Positions 22,747 to 31,936 of a DNA stretch of 64,000 nucleotides are shown piece by piece. The notes under the pieces are model-generated. The model worked only from the letters and a program-made list of their open reading frames with translations. It was not told the origin of the DNA and ran no database searches. Source of the stretch: a virus. The translations under genes and the position numbers were made by a program. The DNA lies in IMG/VR virus record IMGVR_UViG_3300043464_002284, positions 173,916 through 237,915 of that record. One strand, 5' to 3'. The stretch's first letter is position 1; each line of letters begins with the position of its first letter.

Positions 22747-23751
22747 ATGGCAGCTGGATTAGACGTCGGTACAAGCTATATTGTTTTATCAAAAGAAGAT
22801 AAAAAAAGCCACATCATGTATAAAGATTTTAGAGATGCATTTTATGTCATCAAACCCACAACACCAGTTGCTACAAAAATGATTGAAAAAGGTCTTGCTG
22901 GTAAGGTTTTCATTAAAGATAGTGACGGTTCTTTTGTTCTCTTAGGTAAAGATGCGATTGAAAAAGCCATAGAGAGAAACGACACAGCAAAAAGACCTAT
23001 GTATAAGGGTGTTGTTTCCGCTAAAGAAAAAGATGCCAAAAAGATCCTGGCTTTCATCTTGAAAGAAGTTGTTGGTCAAGCCTCAGAGGAAAACGAACAG
23101 CTTGTATTTTGCGTACCTGCTCAACCAGTAGATCAAGAAGATGAAGATTTTGATGTTGGATATCATGAAGATGTGGTAAAGACAATTTTAAGAGAGTGTG
23201 GATATAATGCAAAAGCAATAAATGAAGCCGAAGCTCTTTGTTACGCTGAATTAGATGTTGAGGACTATACGGGTATTGCTGTTAGTTGTGGTGCTGGGAT
23301 GACTAATGTTTGTGTTATGTTGAACGGTGAGCCTACTGTTGTTTTTAGTACAACTAAAAGTGGCGATTGGGTAGATCGTATGAGTGCCGTAGCAACGGGA
23401 GAACCAGACAGTGTTGTTCAAGCAGAGAAGGAGGGCGGGGGTTTTGTAATAGGAGAACCCAGCGATAGTCCTGTTTTGGGTGCTGTGTCAGCATACTATG
23501 AAAGACTGATCGACTATACAACTAAACAGTTAGCTCACGCACTATCTAATCATAAATCTTTGCCAAAGTTTAAAAATCCATTAACTATTGTTGTTGCTGG
23601 TGGAACTTCGCAAGCCGCTGGATATATTGAGCAATTTGCTAAAAAACTAGAAGAGAATGGATTTCCTCTTAAAATTAAAGAAGTAAAACATGCAGCAGAT
23701 CCACTGCACGCTGTTGCTAAGGGGTGTTTGATAGCAGCAAAGGTTTTGTAA
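22747..23751 (+). CDS. Actin-like ATPase (ParM/MreB/MamK type)
   Basis: 334 residues. Actin-fold motifs: phosphate 1 GLDVGTSYI (4-12), connect 1 in INEAEALCYAEL, phosphate 2 VSCGAGMTNV, and the adenosine motif VVAGGTSQAAGY near residue 280. Length and motif order fit bacterial actin-like proteins. Phages use such filaments, or the unrelated tubulin PhuZ, to place DNA or replication factories within the cell. The membrane protein immediately upstream is a candidate partner. The subfamily cannot be fixed by eye. Confidence 0.8.
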   Translation: MAAGLDVGTSYIVLSKEDKKSHIMYKDFRDAFYVIKPTTPVATKMIEKGLAGKVFIKDSDGSFVLLGKDAIEKAIERNDTAKRPMYKGVVSAKEKDAKKILAFILKEVVGQASEENEQLVFCVPAQPVDQEDEDFDVGYHEDVVKTILRECGYNAKAINEAEALCYAELDVEDYTGIAVSCGAGMTNVCVMLNGEPTVVFSTTKSGDWVDRMSAVATGEPDSVVQAEKEGGGFVIGEPSDSPVLGAVSAYYERLIDYTTKQLAHALSNHKSLPKFKNPLTIVVAGGTSQAAGYIEQFAKKLEENGFPLKIKEVKHAADPLHAVAKGCLIAAKVL

Positions 23752-24063
23752 ATGTTTAATTTTCTGAAAAAACTCAGATATGCGGTCCGGTCTCCAAAAT
23801 GGCAAAACGTAAGAAAAGAACACATTAAAAATAATCCGTCTTGTATTGCCTGTGGCAGAGATAGGAAATTAGAAGTACACCACATAAAGCCTGTACATTT
23901 ATTTCCTGAGCTAGAACTAGATCCTTCAAATCTTGTTACATTGTGTGCTGATCCATGTCACTTATTGTTTGGTCATTTAATGCATTTCAAGAGTTGGAAT
24001 AGCTCTGTTATAGAGGATAGTTCTGATTATTTAGATAAGATAAAACGCAGACCATATTTTTGA
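23752..24063 (+). CDS. HNH endonuclease
   Basis: 103 residues, starting directly after the actin-like stop. The HNH core is complete: CIACG, LEVHHIKPV, then NLVTLCADPCH with a final histidine in FGHL. Small single-domain HNH proteins like this act as phage packaging-associated nickases or as homing enzymes; no terminase is adjacent. Confidence 0.8.
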   Translation: MFNFLKKLRYAVRSPKWQNVRKEHIKNNPSCIACGRDRKLEVHHIKPVHLFPELELDPSNLVTLCADPCHLLFGHLMHFKSWNSSVIEDSSDYLDKIKRRPYF

Positions 24064-24109
24064 ATATAGTGTATGTATAATATGACCAAAATACCCAAGA
24101 GGTTATATT

Positions 24110-25060
24110 ATGGCTAAAAAAAGATCCAATAAAAATAATTGTGGACTGTTTCCGTATATCAAAGAAGAACTATACGGGGATTTCTCAGATGGTCAAAAAA
24201 TACCTTGGTCTATTGAGAAGTTTCATATAGATCAACTGTGGAATGCTTCAACTGGCGAAGGTATTAAGGTTGCTGTTATAGATAGTGGATGTGATTTAAA
24301 TCACGAAGATCTTAAAGACAATTTTATCCAGGGTAAAAACTTTGTTGAACCAAACAAAGACCCTATGGACGAGAACAGTCACGGTACTCATGTTGCTGGT
24401 ACTATCTGTGCAAAAAATAATAATCTGGGGGTTGTTGGAATAGCCCCAAACGTACAGATCATGCCCATTAAAGTCTTTGGGGCTGATGGTCGTGGCGACA
24501 ACAGAACGGTCTCTAATGCGATTGTGTGGGCTGCTGATCATGGCGCTGATATCCTGTGTATGTCTTTGGGTTCTCCGTATCAGTCAGCAGATCTGGAATC
24601 AGCTATTAATTATGCTCTTAAAAAAGGAGCTGTTTCATTTTGTGCTGCTGGCAATGGTGGTGAATCATCAGAAATATATTATCCAGCTAGGTATGAGCAA
24701 ACAGTTAGCACCGGAGCAATTGACGAAAAATTAAATCGAGCTTACTTCACATGCAAGGGTAGCGAATTAGATTTTCTGGCTCCAGGATTTAATATCTTAA
24801 GTACTATTCCTGGAAATAAATATGCTTTGATGAGCGGCACCAGTATGGCTAATCCATTTGTTGTGGGATGCGCATCATTATTGCTGTCTTATGTAAGAAA
24901 AGCCAAACTAAATACTAAATTAAAAACAGCAAATGACTATATAGAAATTTTACAAAAATACACATTTAATTTATCTAATCCTAATTATTCTAATCATAAA
25001 GAATACGAAGGAAACGGTGTGCTAGACCCAAGGAAATTCAACGGATGGCAAGACCTGTGA
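24110..25060 (+). CDS. Subtilisin-like serine protease (S8), no signal peptide
   Basis: 316 residues with the full catalytic set: D58 in VIDSG, H91 in HGTHVAG, oxyanion N182 in AAGNGG and S245 in SGTSMANP. There is no signal peptide and only a short N-terminal extension (about 45 residues), so it is likely intracellular or packed in particles. A cytoplasmic subtilisin could mature phage proteins or degrade host proteins. It is followed after 14 bases by a second, trypsin-like protease. Confidence 0.92.
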   Translation: MAKKRSNKNNCGLFPYIKEELYGDFSDGQKIPWSIEKFHIDQLWNASTGEGIKVAVIDSGCDLNHEDLKDNFIQGKNFVEPNKDPMDENSHGTHVAGTICAKNNNLGVVGIAPNVQIMPIKVFGADGRGDNRTVSNAIVWAADHGADILCMSLGSPYQSADLESAINYALKKGAVSFCAAGNGGESSEIYYPARYEQTVSTGAIDEKLNRAYFTCKGSELDFLAPGFNILSTIPGNKYALMSGTSMANPFVVGCASLLLSYVRKAKLNTKLKTANDYIEILQKYTFNLSNPNYSNHKEYEGNGVLDPRKFNGWQDL

Positions 25061-25074
25061 AATGAGGTGATAAG

Positions 25075-25833
25075 ATGTTTAGATCTTTATTATTGATATT
25101 TTTTATTCTGTCTGGTATTCAATTAGGATTTGCTGGCACAATAGACCCTAACACTCCAGACTCAAAGCATATAGAATATGGGTCTAAATTTCATAGTGTA
25201 GTCAAGCTATGTTGTTTTGATGGAAAAGGAATGTCTTGTGGTTCTGCCGTAGTAATAGATCCACACTGGATAATTACTGCTGCTCATGTAGTAGAGAATT
25301 GCCATAGTTGGTCAGTCACAGTAGGAGAAGAACATTACAAAATTGATAAAATAATTATGCATGAAGATTATAAGACTGATATATTTGGATATAACGACAT
25401 CGCTTTAGGTTATTTAGAGAAAGAGATAAAACTAGATCACTACCCTGATCTATATAAAGATTCTGACGAGGTTGGGAGGGTGTGTTCGATGGCAGGATGG
25501 GGTTTTACCGGAACATTTAATACTGGAATAGAGAAAGCCGACGGAAAAAGAAGAGCCGGATCTAATTTTATAGATAGAACAGAACGAAAAATTCTGGTTT
25601 GCTCTCCCTCAAGACGTAATGAAAAAACCACAGAACTTGAATACCTCATAGGTAGCGGAGATAGTGGTGGGGGTCTATTTATAAACAATAAGCTTGCGGG
25701 AATTCACTCTTCTGTTATTGGATATGATGGTAAGCCAAATTCTACTTACACAGATGAGAGTTGTCATACGAGGATTAGTTTATATTCTGATTGGATTGAT
25801 TTGACAATCAAGGGGAATACAAATCCTCAATAG
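25075..25833 (+). CDS. Secreted trypsin-like serine protease (S1)
   Basis: 252 residues. The hydrophobic N terminus (residues 4-20, ending GFA) is a Sec signal peptide. The triad is H71 in TAAH, D108 in NDIAL and S197 in GDSGGG; six or more cysteines suggest disulfides outside the cytoplasm. It would act in the periplasm or outside the cell. A GAGGTGA site precedes the start. Its 3' end overlaps the end of the convergent gene at 25808-26224. Confidence 0.9.
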   Translation: MFRSLLLIFFILSGIQLGFAGTIDPNTPDSKHIEYGSKFHSVVKLCCFDGKGMSCGSAVVIDPHWIITAAHVVENCHSWSVTVGEEHYKIDKIIMHEDYKTDIFGYNDIALGYLEKEIKLDHYPDLYKDSDEVGRVCSMAGWGFTGTFNTGIEKADGKRRAGSNFIDRTERKILVCSPSRRNEKTTELEYLIGSGDSGGGLFINNKLAGIHSSVIGYDGKPNSTYTDESCHTRISLYSDWIDLTIKGNTNPQ

Positions 25834-26224
25834 CTTCCCGTCCCCAGAGTCCCTCTTTTTTCAGTCTGGCTTTCTCTTCTCTTCTCCATACCTCCAGCTC
25901 TTTATAGTATGAATTCATTCTTCTTGTTTCAAAAACAGTATAAGTATGGACTATTCTGGGATTATATAGATGGTGTGGATTGTTAGTATTTAATCCAGCA
26001 CTATTTCTAGGAGTATAATTACTACTCTGAATACGATCCGCATATAAGTATGATTCTCCATATATTCTTCCAGACTGACCATAGCCAGAAGTTTCTGCTA
26101 CTTTAGCCGTATTGATAAAGCTACCCAAATTTTGATTAATGGGTAGTAAATCCATAGACTGTTGAGCAATAGCCGTCGAGTTAGTTGAAGCTATCAGTAA
26201 AATAAAAAAAACTGAACGAAACAT
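25808..26224 (-). CDS. Exported hypothetical protein
   Basis: 138 residues. Residues 1-20 form a clear signal peptide ending AIAQ. The mature part is Asn/Tyr/Ser-rich with a basic, charged C-terminal helix (RREEKARLKKEG). Its own promoter lies at 26245-26273. It converges with the trypsin-like gene, overlapping it by 26 bases. The function is unknown. Confidence 0.6.
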   Translation of the reverse strand: MFRSVFFILLIASTNSTAIAQQSMDLLPINQNLGSFINTAKVAETSGYGQSGRIYGESYLYADRIQSSNYTPRNSAGLNTNNPHHLYNPRIVHTYTVFETRRMNSYYKELEVWRREEKARLKKEGLWGREAIEDLYSP

Positions 26225-26244
26225 AAAAGTACCTCATAGTGTCA

Positions 26245-26273
26245 ATTATAGCCTATGATAGTAGTCAGGTCCA
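26245..26273 (-). promoter_or_regulatory. Minus-strand promoter
   Basis: On the minus strand, TATAAT (26250-26245) lies 17 bases after a weak -35, TGGACC (26273-26268), upstream of the exported protein gene. Confidence 0.45.
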
Positions 26274-26292
26274 GTTGGTGGTCAATTATTTT

Positions 26293-27267
26293 TCATAAAA
26301 CCACATCAACGAGATTATTGCCTAATCCTATGATTCTCTCTTTTGTTCCTAATGTATGTACTAAATATGGCGATTCAACATTTAAATTATATTCAACATT
26401 AGGTAGGCCATAGTTGTCTGCTAGTTCACAGTATGTAGATGCGTATTGTGGATTTTGTTGCATAAAAAGGTTGAGCTTGTCAATGCTTCCGTCAAAATTC
26501 CTGATATGTGCAACTGTATTTCTGTTAAATTCTGAATTTTCATATATTTTGTTTAAGCTATTATGAAAACCTATGGGTATTTCGGTATCTAAGGTGCTCC
26601 ATATTGTTCTCTGGTAGTTTCCCCATATCCATTGACTATAATTGACTGGCCCAAGTGAGGGCTGTAGAGTTGAAATAAATCCTACTCCATGATGAAATAT
26701 TTGGACATTTGTTGCTAAAGAATTAAATCCACAATAAGTAAGATAGGGTAAGATATCATCTATAGCTAATCTGTCTCTATGATAATTAAAGTTTTTTAGA
26801 ACATATTGGTATGCTCTTTTTTTGATTATATATGCCCACCCTCCAGTTGATTTGAAATTTTTTGATAAATGAGGAGATATTGGTATGCAGTGTTTTCTTC
26901 CATTAAATCCGAGCAATACAACATCCCAATCAGAATCAAGTAGATGACTACACAGTTCTGGCAAATATTCTCTCAGTGGCAAGACGTTGCTGTCAAATAA
27001 AACGCTAACATTATTATATAACTGAAAGTCATCTTCAAAAACACAAACACTTTCATACCCTCTTTCATCAGATATTTCAAGTGCTCTAAAGTGGCTTTTG
27101 GTTGCAGAAGCCTGATGTAGGGAGTCTTTGAGTGCTTCTAATCTTGTTAGTCCTTGTATTTCAAACTCATCTATTTGTTTTTCTACATTGGATAATCTGT
27201 CTATAGAACTAGGTAAGTTTATATAAAAAGCATGATCAGATAATACATTGTTGTGTAATGAAAACAT
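26293..27267 (-). CDS. Glycosyltransferase, family 25-like
   Basis: 324 residues. The start FYINLPSSIDRLSNVEKQ and the later VCVFEDDFQLY match the pattern of family 25 transferases (lipopolysaccharide and collagen galactosyltransferases), where the acidic ED motif binds the sugar nucleotide. A GGWAYIIKKRAYQYVL segment also fits. It is the last gene of the minus-strand sugar operon and abuts the upstream gene with no gap. Donor and acceptor are unknown. Confidence 0.75.
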   Translation of the reverse strand: MFSLHNNVLSDHAFYINLPSSIDRLSNVEKQIDEFEIQGLTRLEALKDSLHQASATKSHFRALEISDERGYESVCVFEDDFQLYNNVSVLFDSNVLPLREYLPELCSHLLDSDWDVVLLGFNGRKHCIPISPHLSKNFKSTGGWAYIIKKRAYQYVLKNFNYHRDRLAIDDILPYLTYCGFNSLATNVQIFHHGVGFISTLQPSLGPVNYSQWIWGNYQRTIWSTLDTEIPIGFHNSLNKIYENSEFNRNTVAHIRNFDGSIDKLNLFMQQNPQYASTYCELADNYGLPNVEYNLNVESPYLVHTLGTKERIIGLGNNLVDVVL

Positions 27268-27924
27268 TTAGTTATTCAAATAAAAGTTGTGTGATTTTCT
27301 AGTATTATAATTCCGTTCGTCTTCGTTGTTGAAATTCCAATTTTTATTTGCTGTTGGATCAGATATGACATAATTGTGAGTAAATATCTGATTTTGAATA
27401 TATTTGTGTTTACCTAAAATTTTAGCCACTTCCATGTACTCATTATCACAGTAGATGCTTTTATATGTAGGATTGTATATAAAATTAAATCTATCATAAT
27501 ATTTTTTAGTCATTATGCATCCTATGTCTAATCTTTCTTCCCAGCTAGGATTCATATAGTGTAAAGTTCCATCCATATCTGGATGATACTCAATCATATT
27601 TTTCACTATGATGTCATCGTAATCTTGAACTATAGGGAACAGATCGTCTGCGGCTAATATCAGTATATCGTAATCATTGGCATTATCCATATCGGCATTT
27701 ATTGCTTCAATTTTATTGCTTGATGTTCCATAATAGTATTCTATATTGGATTTGTTATTCAGGTAGTTTTTTATTTCTTCTGAGTTCATGCTCTCGTCAT
27801 CAGTATCAAATGAACATATAAATTTAAGAGTGTGTTTATGTGATTGCTTATCTATATACTCTGATAATACTTGTTTAAATTTTTCTGGACGACCCCTAGA
27901 AGGGAATTTTATTAAGATTTTCAT
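27268..27924 (-). CDS. Glycosyltransferase, GT-A / family 2-like
   Basis: 218 residues. FPSRGRPEKFKQVLSEY at the N terminus and ILILAADDLFP near residue 95 give the nucleotide-binding start and the DxD-like metal motif (ADD). DNEYMEVAK probably supplies the catalytic acidic residue. It overlaps the FkbM gene upstream by 4 bases. The specificity is unknown. Confidence 0.7.
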   Translation of the reverse strand: MKILIKFPSRGRPEKFKQVLSEYIDKQSHKHTLKFICSFDTDDESMNSEEIKNYLNNKSNIEYYYGTSSNKIEAINADMDNANDYDILILAADDLFPIVQDYDDIIVKNMIEYHPDMDGTLHYMNPSWEERLDIGCIMTKKYYDRFNFIYNPTYKSIYCDNEYMEVAKILGKHKYIQNQIFTHNYVISDPTANKNWNFNNEDERNYNTRKSHNFYLNN

Positions 27925-28496
27925 AGTCTTTTACTTTCTGTTTTTTGTGCCAATGATGTCCAGCCATTGGTTCCTGTATTTTTGATTATTTTATAGTGGT
28001 TGTTTTCTAGATAATTATACACATTAGATTTTAAATGTAGATTTTCAAAATATATATTCAGGATATTAAATCGGCTAAAATCAATTGTTTGTATTATTCC
28101 ATCATCTAGGCCCTCTGTATCAATAAATAATATATCTATAGTATTAATATTATATCTATCAAATAGACCGTTTATTGTTTGACATGCTATCTTTTTTTCT
28201 ATAATGCCGTCTTCATCATATCCGTGTTTCAGTATGTGGCTTTTGTCTAAAGATGCAACCTCATACAAAGGTCCATCATTTTTGTGATAATAAAAGCTTG
28301 TTTCTGTTGCATCATTCTTTATTGATACTGCTATGTTTTCTATATGTTTATTTTTGATATGACTATAGCATTTCTCTATGTCTGAATTATGAAAGTCTAA
28401 TGGTTCGACTAAAACAAGTAAGTCAATATCTTTGTTTTTAATGATTTCCGTTAGGTCATCATTTCCTTTACAAACGCCTAGCTGAAATATTTTCAT
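27921..28496 (-). CDS. FkbM-like methyltransferase
   Basis: 191 residues, shorter than the usual 240. FQLGVCKGNDD is the SAM-binding loop, VEPLDFHN the acidic end of strand 2, and DILFIDTEGLDDGII the FkbM hallmark motif. Such enzymes O-methylate sugars or polyketides. Inside a glycan operon, sugar methylation is the likely role. Overlaps of 4 bases on both sides show tight coupling. Confidence 0.75.
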   Translation of the reverse strand: MKIFQLGVCKGNDDLTEIIKNKDIDLLVLVEPLDFHNSDIEKCYSHIKNKHIENIAVSIKNDATETSFYYHKNDGPLYEVASLDKSHILKHGYDEDGIIEKKIACQTINGLFDRYNINTIDILFIDTEGLDDGIIQTIDFSRFNILNIYFENLHLKSNVYNYLENNHYKIIKNTGTNGWTSLAQKTESKRL

Positions 28497-29368
28497 ACAA
28501 ATTCCTTGACTAATTTTATAAATTCAGACGCTCTATTTTGGTAGCTGTGATTTTTTATTACTTTATTGTATCCAGATTCAGCGATTTGTTTTGTCAGTCT
28601 TAGGTCGTTAATCAACATATTTGCTTTGTATGTTAAGTCTTGCATATTATGATATATGACAATATCTTCCATATCAATAAACAGTTTATCAATATTTTCT
28701 GTGTGGTTTGTTAATAGTGCCGTTTTACACGCTAGTGTCTCGAATACTCTGTAGTTTATATCTTTGCTTATTGTTTTGTTTAGATGTATATCATAGGTAT
28801 TAATAGCAGACACCATGTCGTAACCTATATGCCAAACATCTTTTTGTATATTTATATCTAGATTTTTTTCTAATTCCTTTATGAGAGATTCTCTTTCTGG
28901 AAAAAGAGTACCACAAAATCCTATGTTGTATAATTTATTTGCTTTAAAAATTGGTTGAATTAAATCAGTATCTACAGCGTTAGGAAAATAATATGTTTTA
29001 GCTCCCAGAGCAGAAAAATGTTCTTGATCAGATTCTATTGAGCATAGAACGCCGTCTATTTTATGCTTTTGAACAGTTACCTTGTGAGCATTTAAATTAC
29101 AGTGAGAATCTATGCTCCAAAAAAATTTAGGTATTTTTATAGAAGATAGATCTGGTACCCAAGACGTTGTGTCGTAATTTTCTAGTAACAATACAGCATC
29201 ATGAGATGTGACTAAATCTTGAATATTGCTGGGGTGGTTGGGGTAGTTAAGACCCCAAACTGTACAGGAGTCACCATTTTTTTCAAAAGCTCTTTGAAGA
29301 CTCAGTGATTCTCTAAATAATTGATTTTTTTCGTGCCGACCCTTTTCTTGAATAATTAGTATTTTCAT
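28493..29368 (-). CDS. Glycosyltransferase, GT-B family 4-like
   Basis: 291 residues. The N-terminal Rossmann part opens with a KILIIQEKGRHEKN strand. The C-terminal donor domain has NIGFCGTLFPERESLI and NYRVFETLACKTALLTN, matching the E-x7-E region of retaining GT4 enzymes, here with a shortened N-terminal domain. Minus-strand sugar operon. Donor unknown. Confidence 0.75.
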   Translation of the reverse strand: MKILIIQEKGRHEKNQLFRESLSLQRAFEKNGDSCTVWGLNYPNHPSNIQDLVTSHDAVLLLENYDTTSWVPDLSSIKIPKFFWSIDSHCNLNAHKVTVQKHKIDGVLCSIESDQEHFSALGAKTYYFPNAVDTDLIQPIFKANKLYNIGFCGTLFPERESLIKELEKNLDINIQKDVWHIGYDMVSAINTYDIHLNKTISKDINYRVFETLACKTALLTNHTENIDKLFIDMEDIVIYHNMQDLTYKANMLINDLRLTKQIAESGYNKVIKNHSYQNRASEFIKLVKEFV

Positions 29369-29379
29369 TATTTAATTAT

Positions 29380-29991
29380 TTATTGTGGTATAAAAAATGT
29401 ATTACCAGAAGTTTTTGCATATTCTTTATAGTTTATGCTTTTAATAAAATCAATCAGAACGTATGTTTCCATGCTGTGTTCTACGCAAACAAGAGATGGT
29501 CTATTTTTAGTCCAGTCATTTGATGATAATACCTCCATATCCACACCTTCTGCATCTACACTTAAAAAGTCTACTAAATTATTATTTATGATACTATTTA
29601 GTGTTTTTGTTTGCGTTTTCACTGGATGATATTCAAACTTATCTCCGTGTTTTGATATCACTCTATTTTTAAAAGATTCAGAAATAGTAGAAACACAGGC
29701 ATCCTGTCCAGTAGAATACATAAAAAAATCGACTTCAGTTTCTTTATTTAAACAGGCGTTATTTAGTATAGTTATTTGATCATTATTACCATATAGTGAT
29801 TTTAGTGTTTCAAAAAAAACAGGGTGTGGTTCTACCAGAATTCCTCTCCAATTATATTGTTCTACTAAATATCTTGTATTAGAATAAGTAATCCCATCCA
29901 TTGCTCCTATATCCACAAAAAATCCATTTGTTTTCCCATTAAAAAATGGAATTATTATTGATTCCTCACCATATTGTGCATAAAATGACAT
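29380..29991 (-). CDS. FkbM-family methyltransferase
   Basis: 203 residues. GFFVDIGAMDGITYSNT is the SAM-binding motif, GILVEPHPVFF the second strand, and DFLSVDAEGVDMEVL the FkbM signature. It is clearer than the other FkbM gene of this operon. It probably O-methylates a glycan built by its neighbours. It starts 14 bases after the adjacent gene. Confidence 0.85.
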   Translation of the reverse strand: MSFYAQYGEESIIIPFFNGKTNGFFVDIGAMDGITYSNTRYLVEQYNWRGILVEPHPVFFETLKSLYGNNDQITILNNACLNKETEVDFFMYSTGQDACVSTISESFKNRVISKHGDKFEYHPVKTQTKTLNSIINNNLVDFLSVDAEGVDMEVLSSNDWTKNRPSLVCVEHSMETYVLIDFIKSINYKEYAKTSGNTFFIPQ

Positions 29992-30005
29992 AAATATTCC
30001 TAATA

Positions 30006-30665
30006 TTATAACATTGTGTAGTGATCTGGGTGTCTATTATTATATTCGTCATATATTTCTCCAACAAATCCACTATTTGTTCTTTCTGTTGGAAATGACT
30101 TGCTTTGATTCTCATCCAAAAGACGATATGAATCATGAATAAAAGAATACTCTTTAACTTTAGGATAGACGTATTCTCTTAGAAAGTTTTGATCAACTTG
30201 CCAGAAATTACCGTCCTCTGGAACAACCATAGCAATCTCCAGCCTGTTTAGTAAATTATTCCTACATCCCCACATTCCTCCTAATATAGCGGTATTGTGA
30301 TAAGGATGATCTCTCATAATATGAAAATCTTTATCGGAAGCCAACCATTCAGCAACAGCGTCCCCTTCCCTACTGCTTAATCTACTGTCAGCATCACGAG
30401 AAAGCATAACGTCTATCTTTTCATCGAAAGCCGGAAGAAATCTCCAAAACATTCCGGTCCAATTCCCCGGCTGATCCATAAAAATCAACTCAGTATTATC
30501 TATTCTTCTAAGAACGGCTACAGTAGATGATGGAACAGACTGACCTAGATAAACAATGGTTTTCCAGTCAGGGTATATTTGTAATCTCAGTTTAGCATTT
30601 TCTATTACCCCAATATTATATTTGGGATGATTTCCCCATAGACTGAAACATACTGCTTTGGTCAT
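30006..30665 (-). CDS. Glycosyltransferase-like protein
   Basis: 219 residues from the ATG that overlaps the upstream TGA (ATGA); a further-upstream start is less likely. KAVCFSLWGNHPKYNIG opens a Rossmann-like domain, and VMLSRDADSRLSSREGDAV holds a DxD metal motif. It resembles small GT-A enzymes in capsule and virus gene clusters. The specificity is unknown. Confidence 0.65.
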   Translation of the reverse strand: MTKAVCFSLWGNHPKYNIGVIENAKLRLQIYPDWKTIVYLGQSVPSSTVAVLRRIDNTELIFMDQPGNWTGMFWRFLPAFDEKIDVMLSRDADSRLSSREGDAVAEWLASDKDFHIMRDHPYHNTAILGGMWGCRNNLLNRLEIAMVVPEDGNFWQVDQNFLREYVYPKVKEYSFIHDSYRLLDENQSKSFPTERTNSGFVGEIYDEYNNRHPDHYTML

Positions 30666-31936
30666 AGGTTTCCCGTGATTCTCTCGCACCATCCTTTTGA
30701 TTTGCTATAAGGCCACACAACCCAGTATTTGGGTTTAATATCAGTAGAGAATTCTCTCCAAATTTTACAGTATTTATCAGGGTCATTTTTCATCATATTG
30801 ATTTCATTGTCGTCTGCATCTTTTCGGAATAGGGTATTATCGTGCTCATCGTGGAATGCAACTACCCAGAAATCATAATCGGTTTCTGGAACCCTTTCGT
30901 ATCCAACATCTATACAATGTTTGAAAATCTTTAACAGAGCAATATCAAATTCTTCGTCAGAAGCATTTTGTAAAAGATCAGGAGGAGCTTTATGGTCTAA
31001 TACGTGTCTCTGGATAGCTCTTTTACCGAATGATAGTCCAGAATATTTTTCATAATCTCTTAGTGATCTAACTTTTCCAAATCCATAGGGTCCGAAATCA
31101 ATATCTCTTTTTTCTCCATCCATTTCAAAGAGTTTTCTATTTCTCAGATGAGATTCGTTATTTCTATTGACCCAGATAGGATCGTCGTCCCATTGTTTTG
31201 TTCGTCCTTTTCTGGTATATTCATGCCAACAAACAACTTTATGAGGATGATATAAGTCATATCCCTGAGTATAGGCTCTGGCTGCTATGCTTATTTCTTC
31301 TCCATGAAAATAATAATTAGGATCATGCTTTACTTCTTTGCAAAATTCTCCGACAGTAAAAGCAAAATGAGCACTATAAAATCTAGCTGGTAAAGGCTTA
31401 GTTTTATCGTCCCATGAATCAAATGATGCAGGAAGAAAAAAGACAGCTCCTTCTGGTATAAATCTATCAAAATTCATTTTCCATGGTTCTTGAACCCTCG
31501 CGGCTGGATCGTTATCTGGATCAAAACTGGGGATATAAGCCGTTAATAGGGGTTTGGGACTTCCGTTTTTTTGTAGTTCGGTTATCATTTCTATTAATGT
31601 TTCATCCCAATCTTGAACAAATCTATGATGACTATCGAGTTGTAGAGTATATTTTTCTCCTTGATATAATGCCTGAACAGCATTTCTGGCCCAGCATACA
31701 CCCTTGGACTCTTTGTAGTTTACGTCTAGGATTCTAAATCTTGAATCGTTTTTATATTCAGATATATCATCCCAATCATCTCCGTCTTTATGTTGCCATG
31801 CTATCCCGATCCTTAAATTTTCTGGATATTTAGCTTTCTCTATCATGTCCTTGAGAGTGGGGGATAGTTGAGGATCTCTATAAGCGGCTATTTGTACAAA
31901 AATTGTATTAGTTTTCTCTTCGCTCATGGGCTTCAT
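30662..31936 (-). CDS. GlcNAc-transferase-like glycosyltransferase
   Basis: 424 residues. IFVQIAAYRDPQLSPTLKDM, the metal motif LQLDSHHRF near residue 100, and a later HGEEISIAARAYTQGYDLYHP segment follow the pattern of the Skp1-type N-acetylglucosaminyltransferase family (PF11397), a GT-A group that modifies proteins in eukaryotes and is also found in bacteria and large viruses. Protein rather than lipid as acceptor is therefore possible. It overlaps the gene upstream by 29 bases. Confidence 0.8.
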   Translation of the reverse strand: MKPMSEEKTNTIFVQIAAYRDPQLSPTLKDMIEKAKYPENLRIGIAWQHKDGDDWDDISEYKNDSRFRILDVNYKESKGVCWARNAVQALYQGEKYTLQLDSHHRFVQDWDETLIEMITELQKNGSPKPLLTAYIPSFDPDNDPAARVQEPWKMNFDRFIPEGAVFFLPASFDSWDDKTKPLPARFYSAHFAFTVGEFCKEVKHDPNYYFHGEEISIAARAYTQGYDLYHPHKVVCWHEYTRKGRTKQWDDDPIWVNRNNESHLRNRKLFEMDGEKRDIDFGPYGFGKVRSLRDYEKYSGLSFGKRAIQRHVLDHKAPPDLLQNASDEEFDIALLKIFKHCIDVGYERVPETDYDFWVVAFHDEHDNTLFRKDADDNEINMMKNDPDKYCKIWREFSTDIKPKYWVVWPYSKSKGWCERITGNL

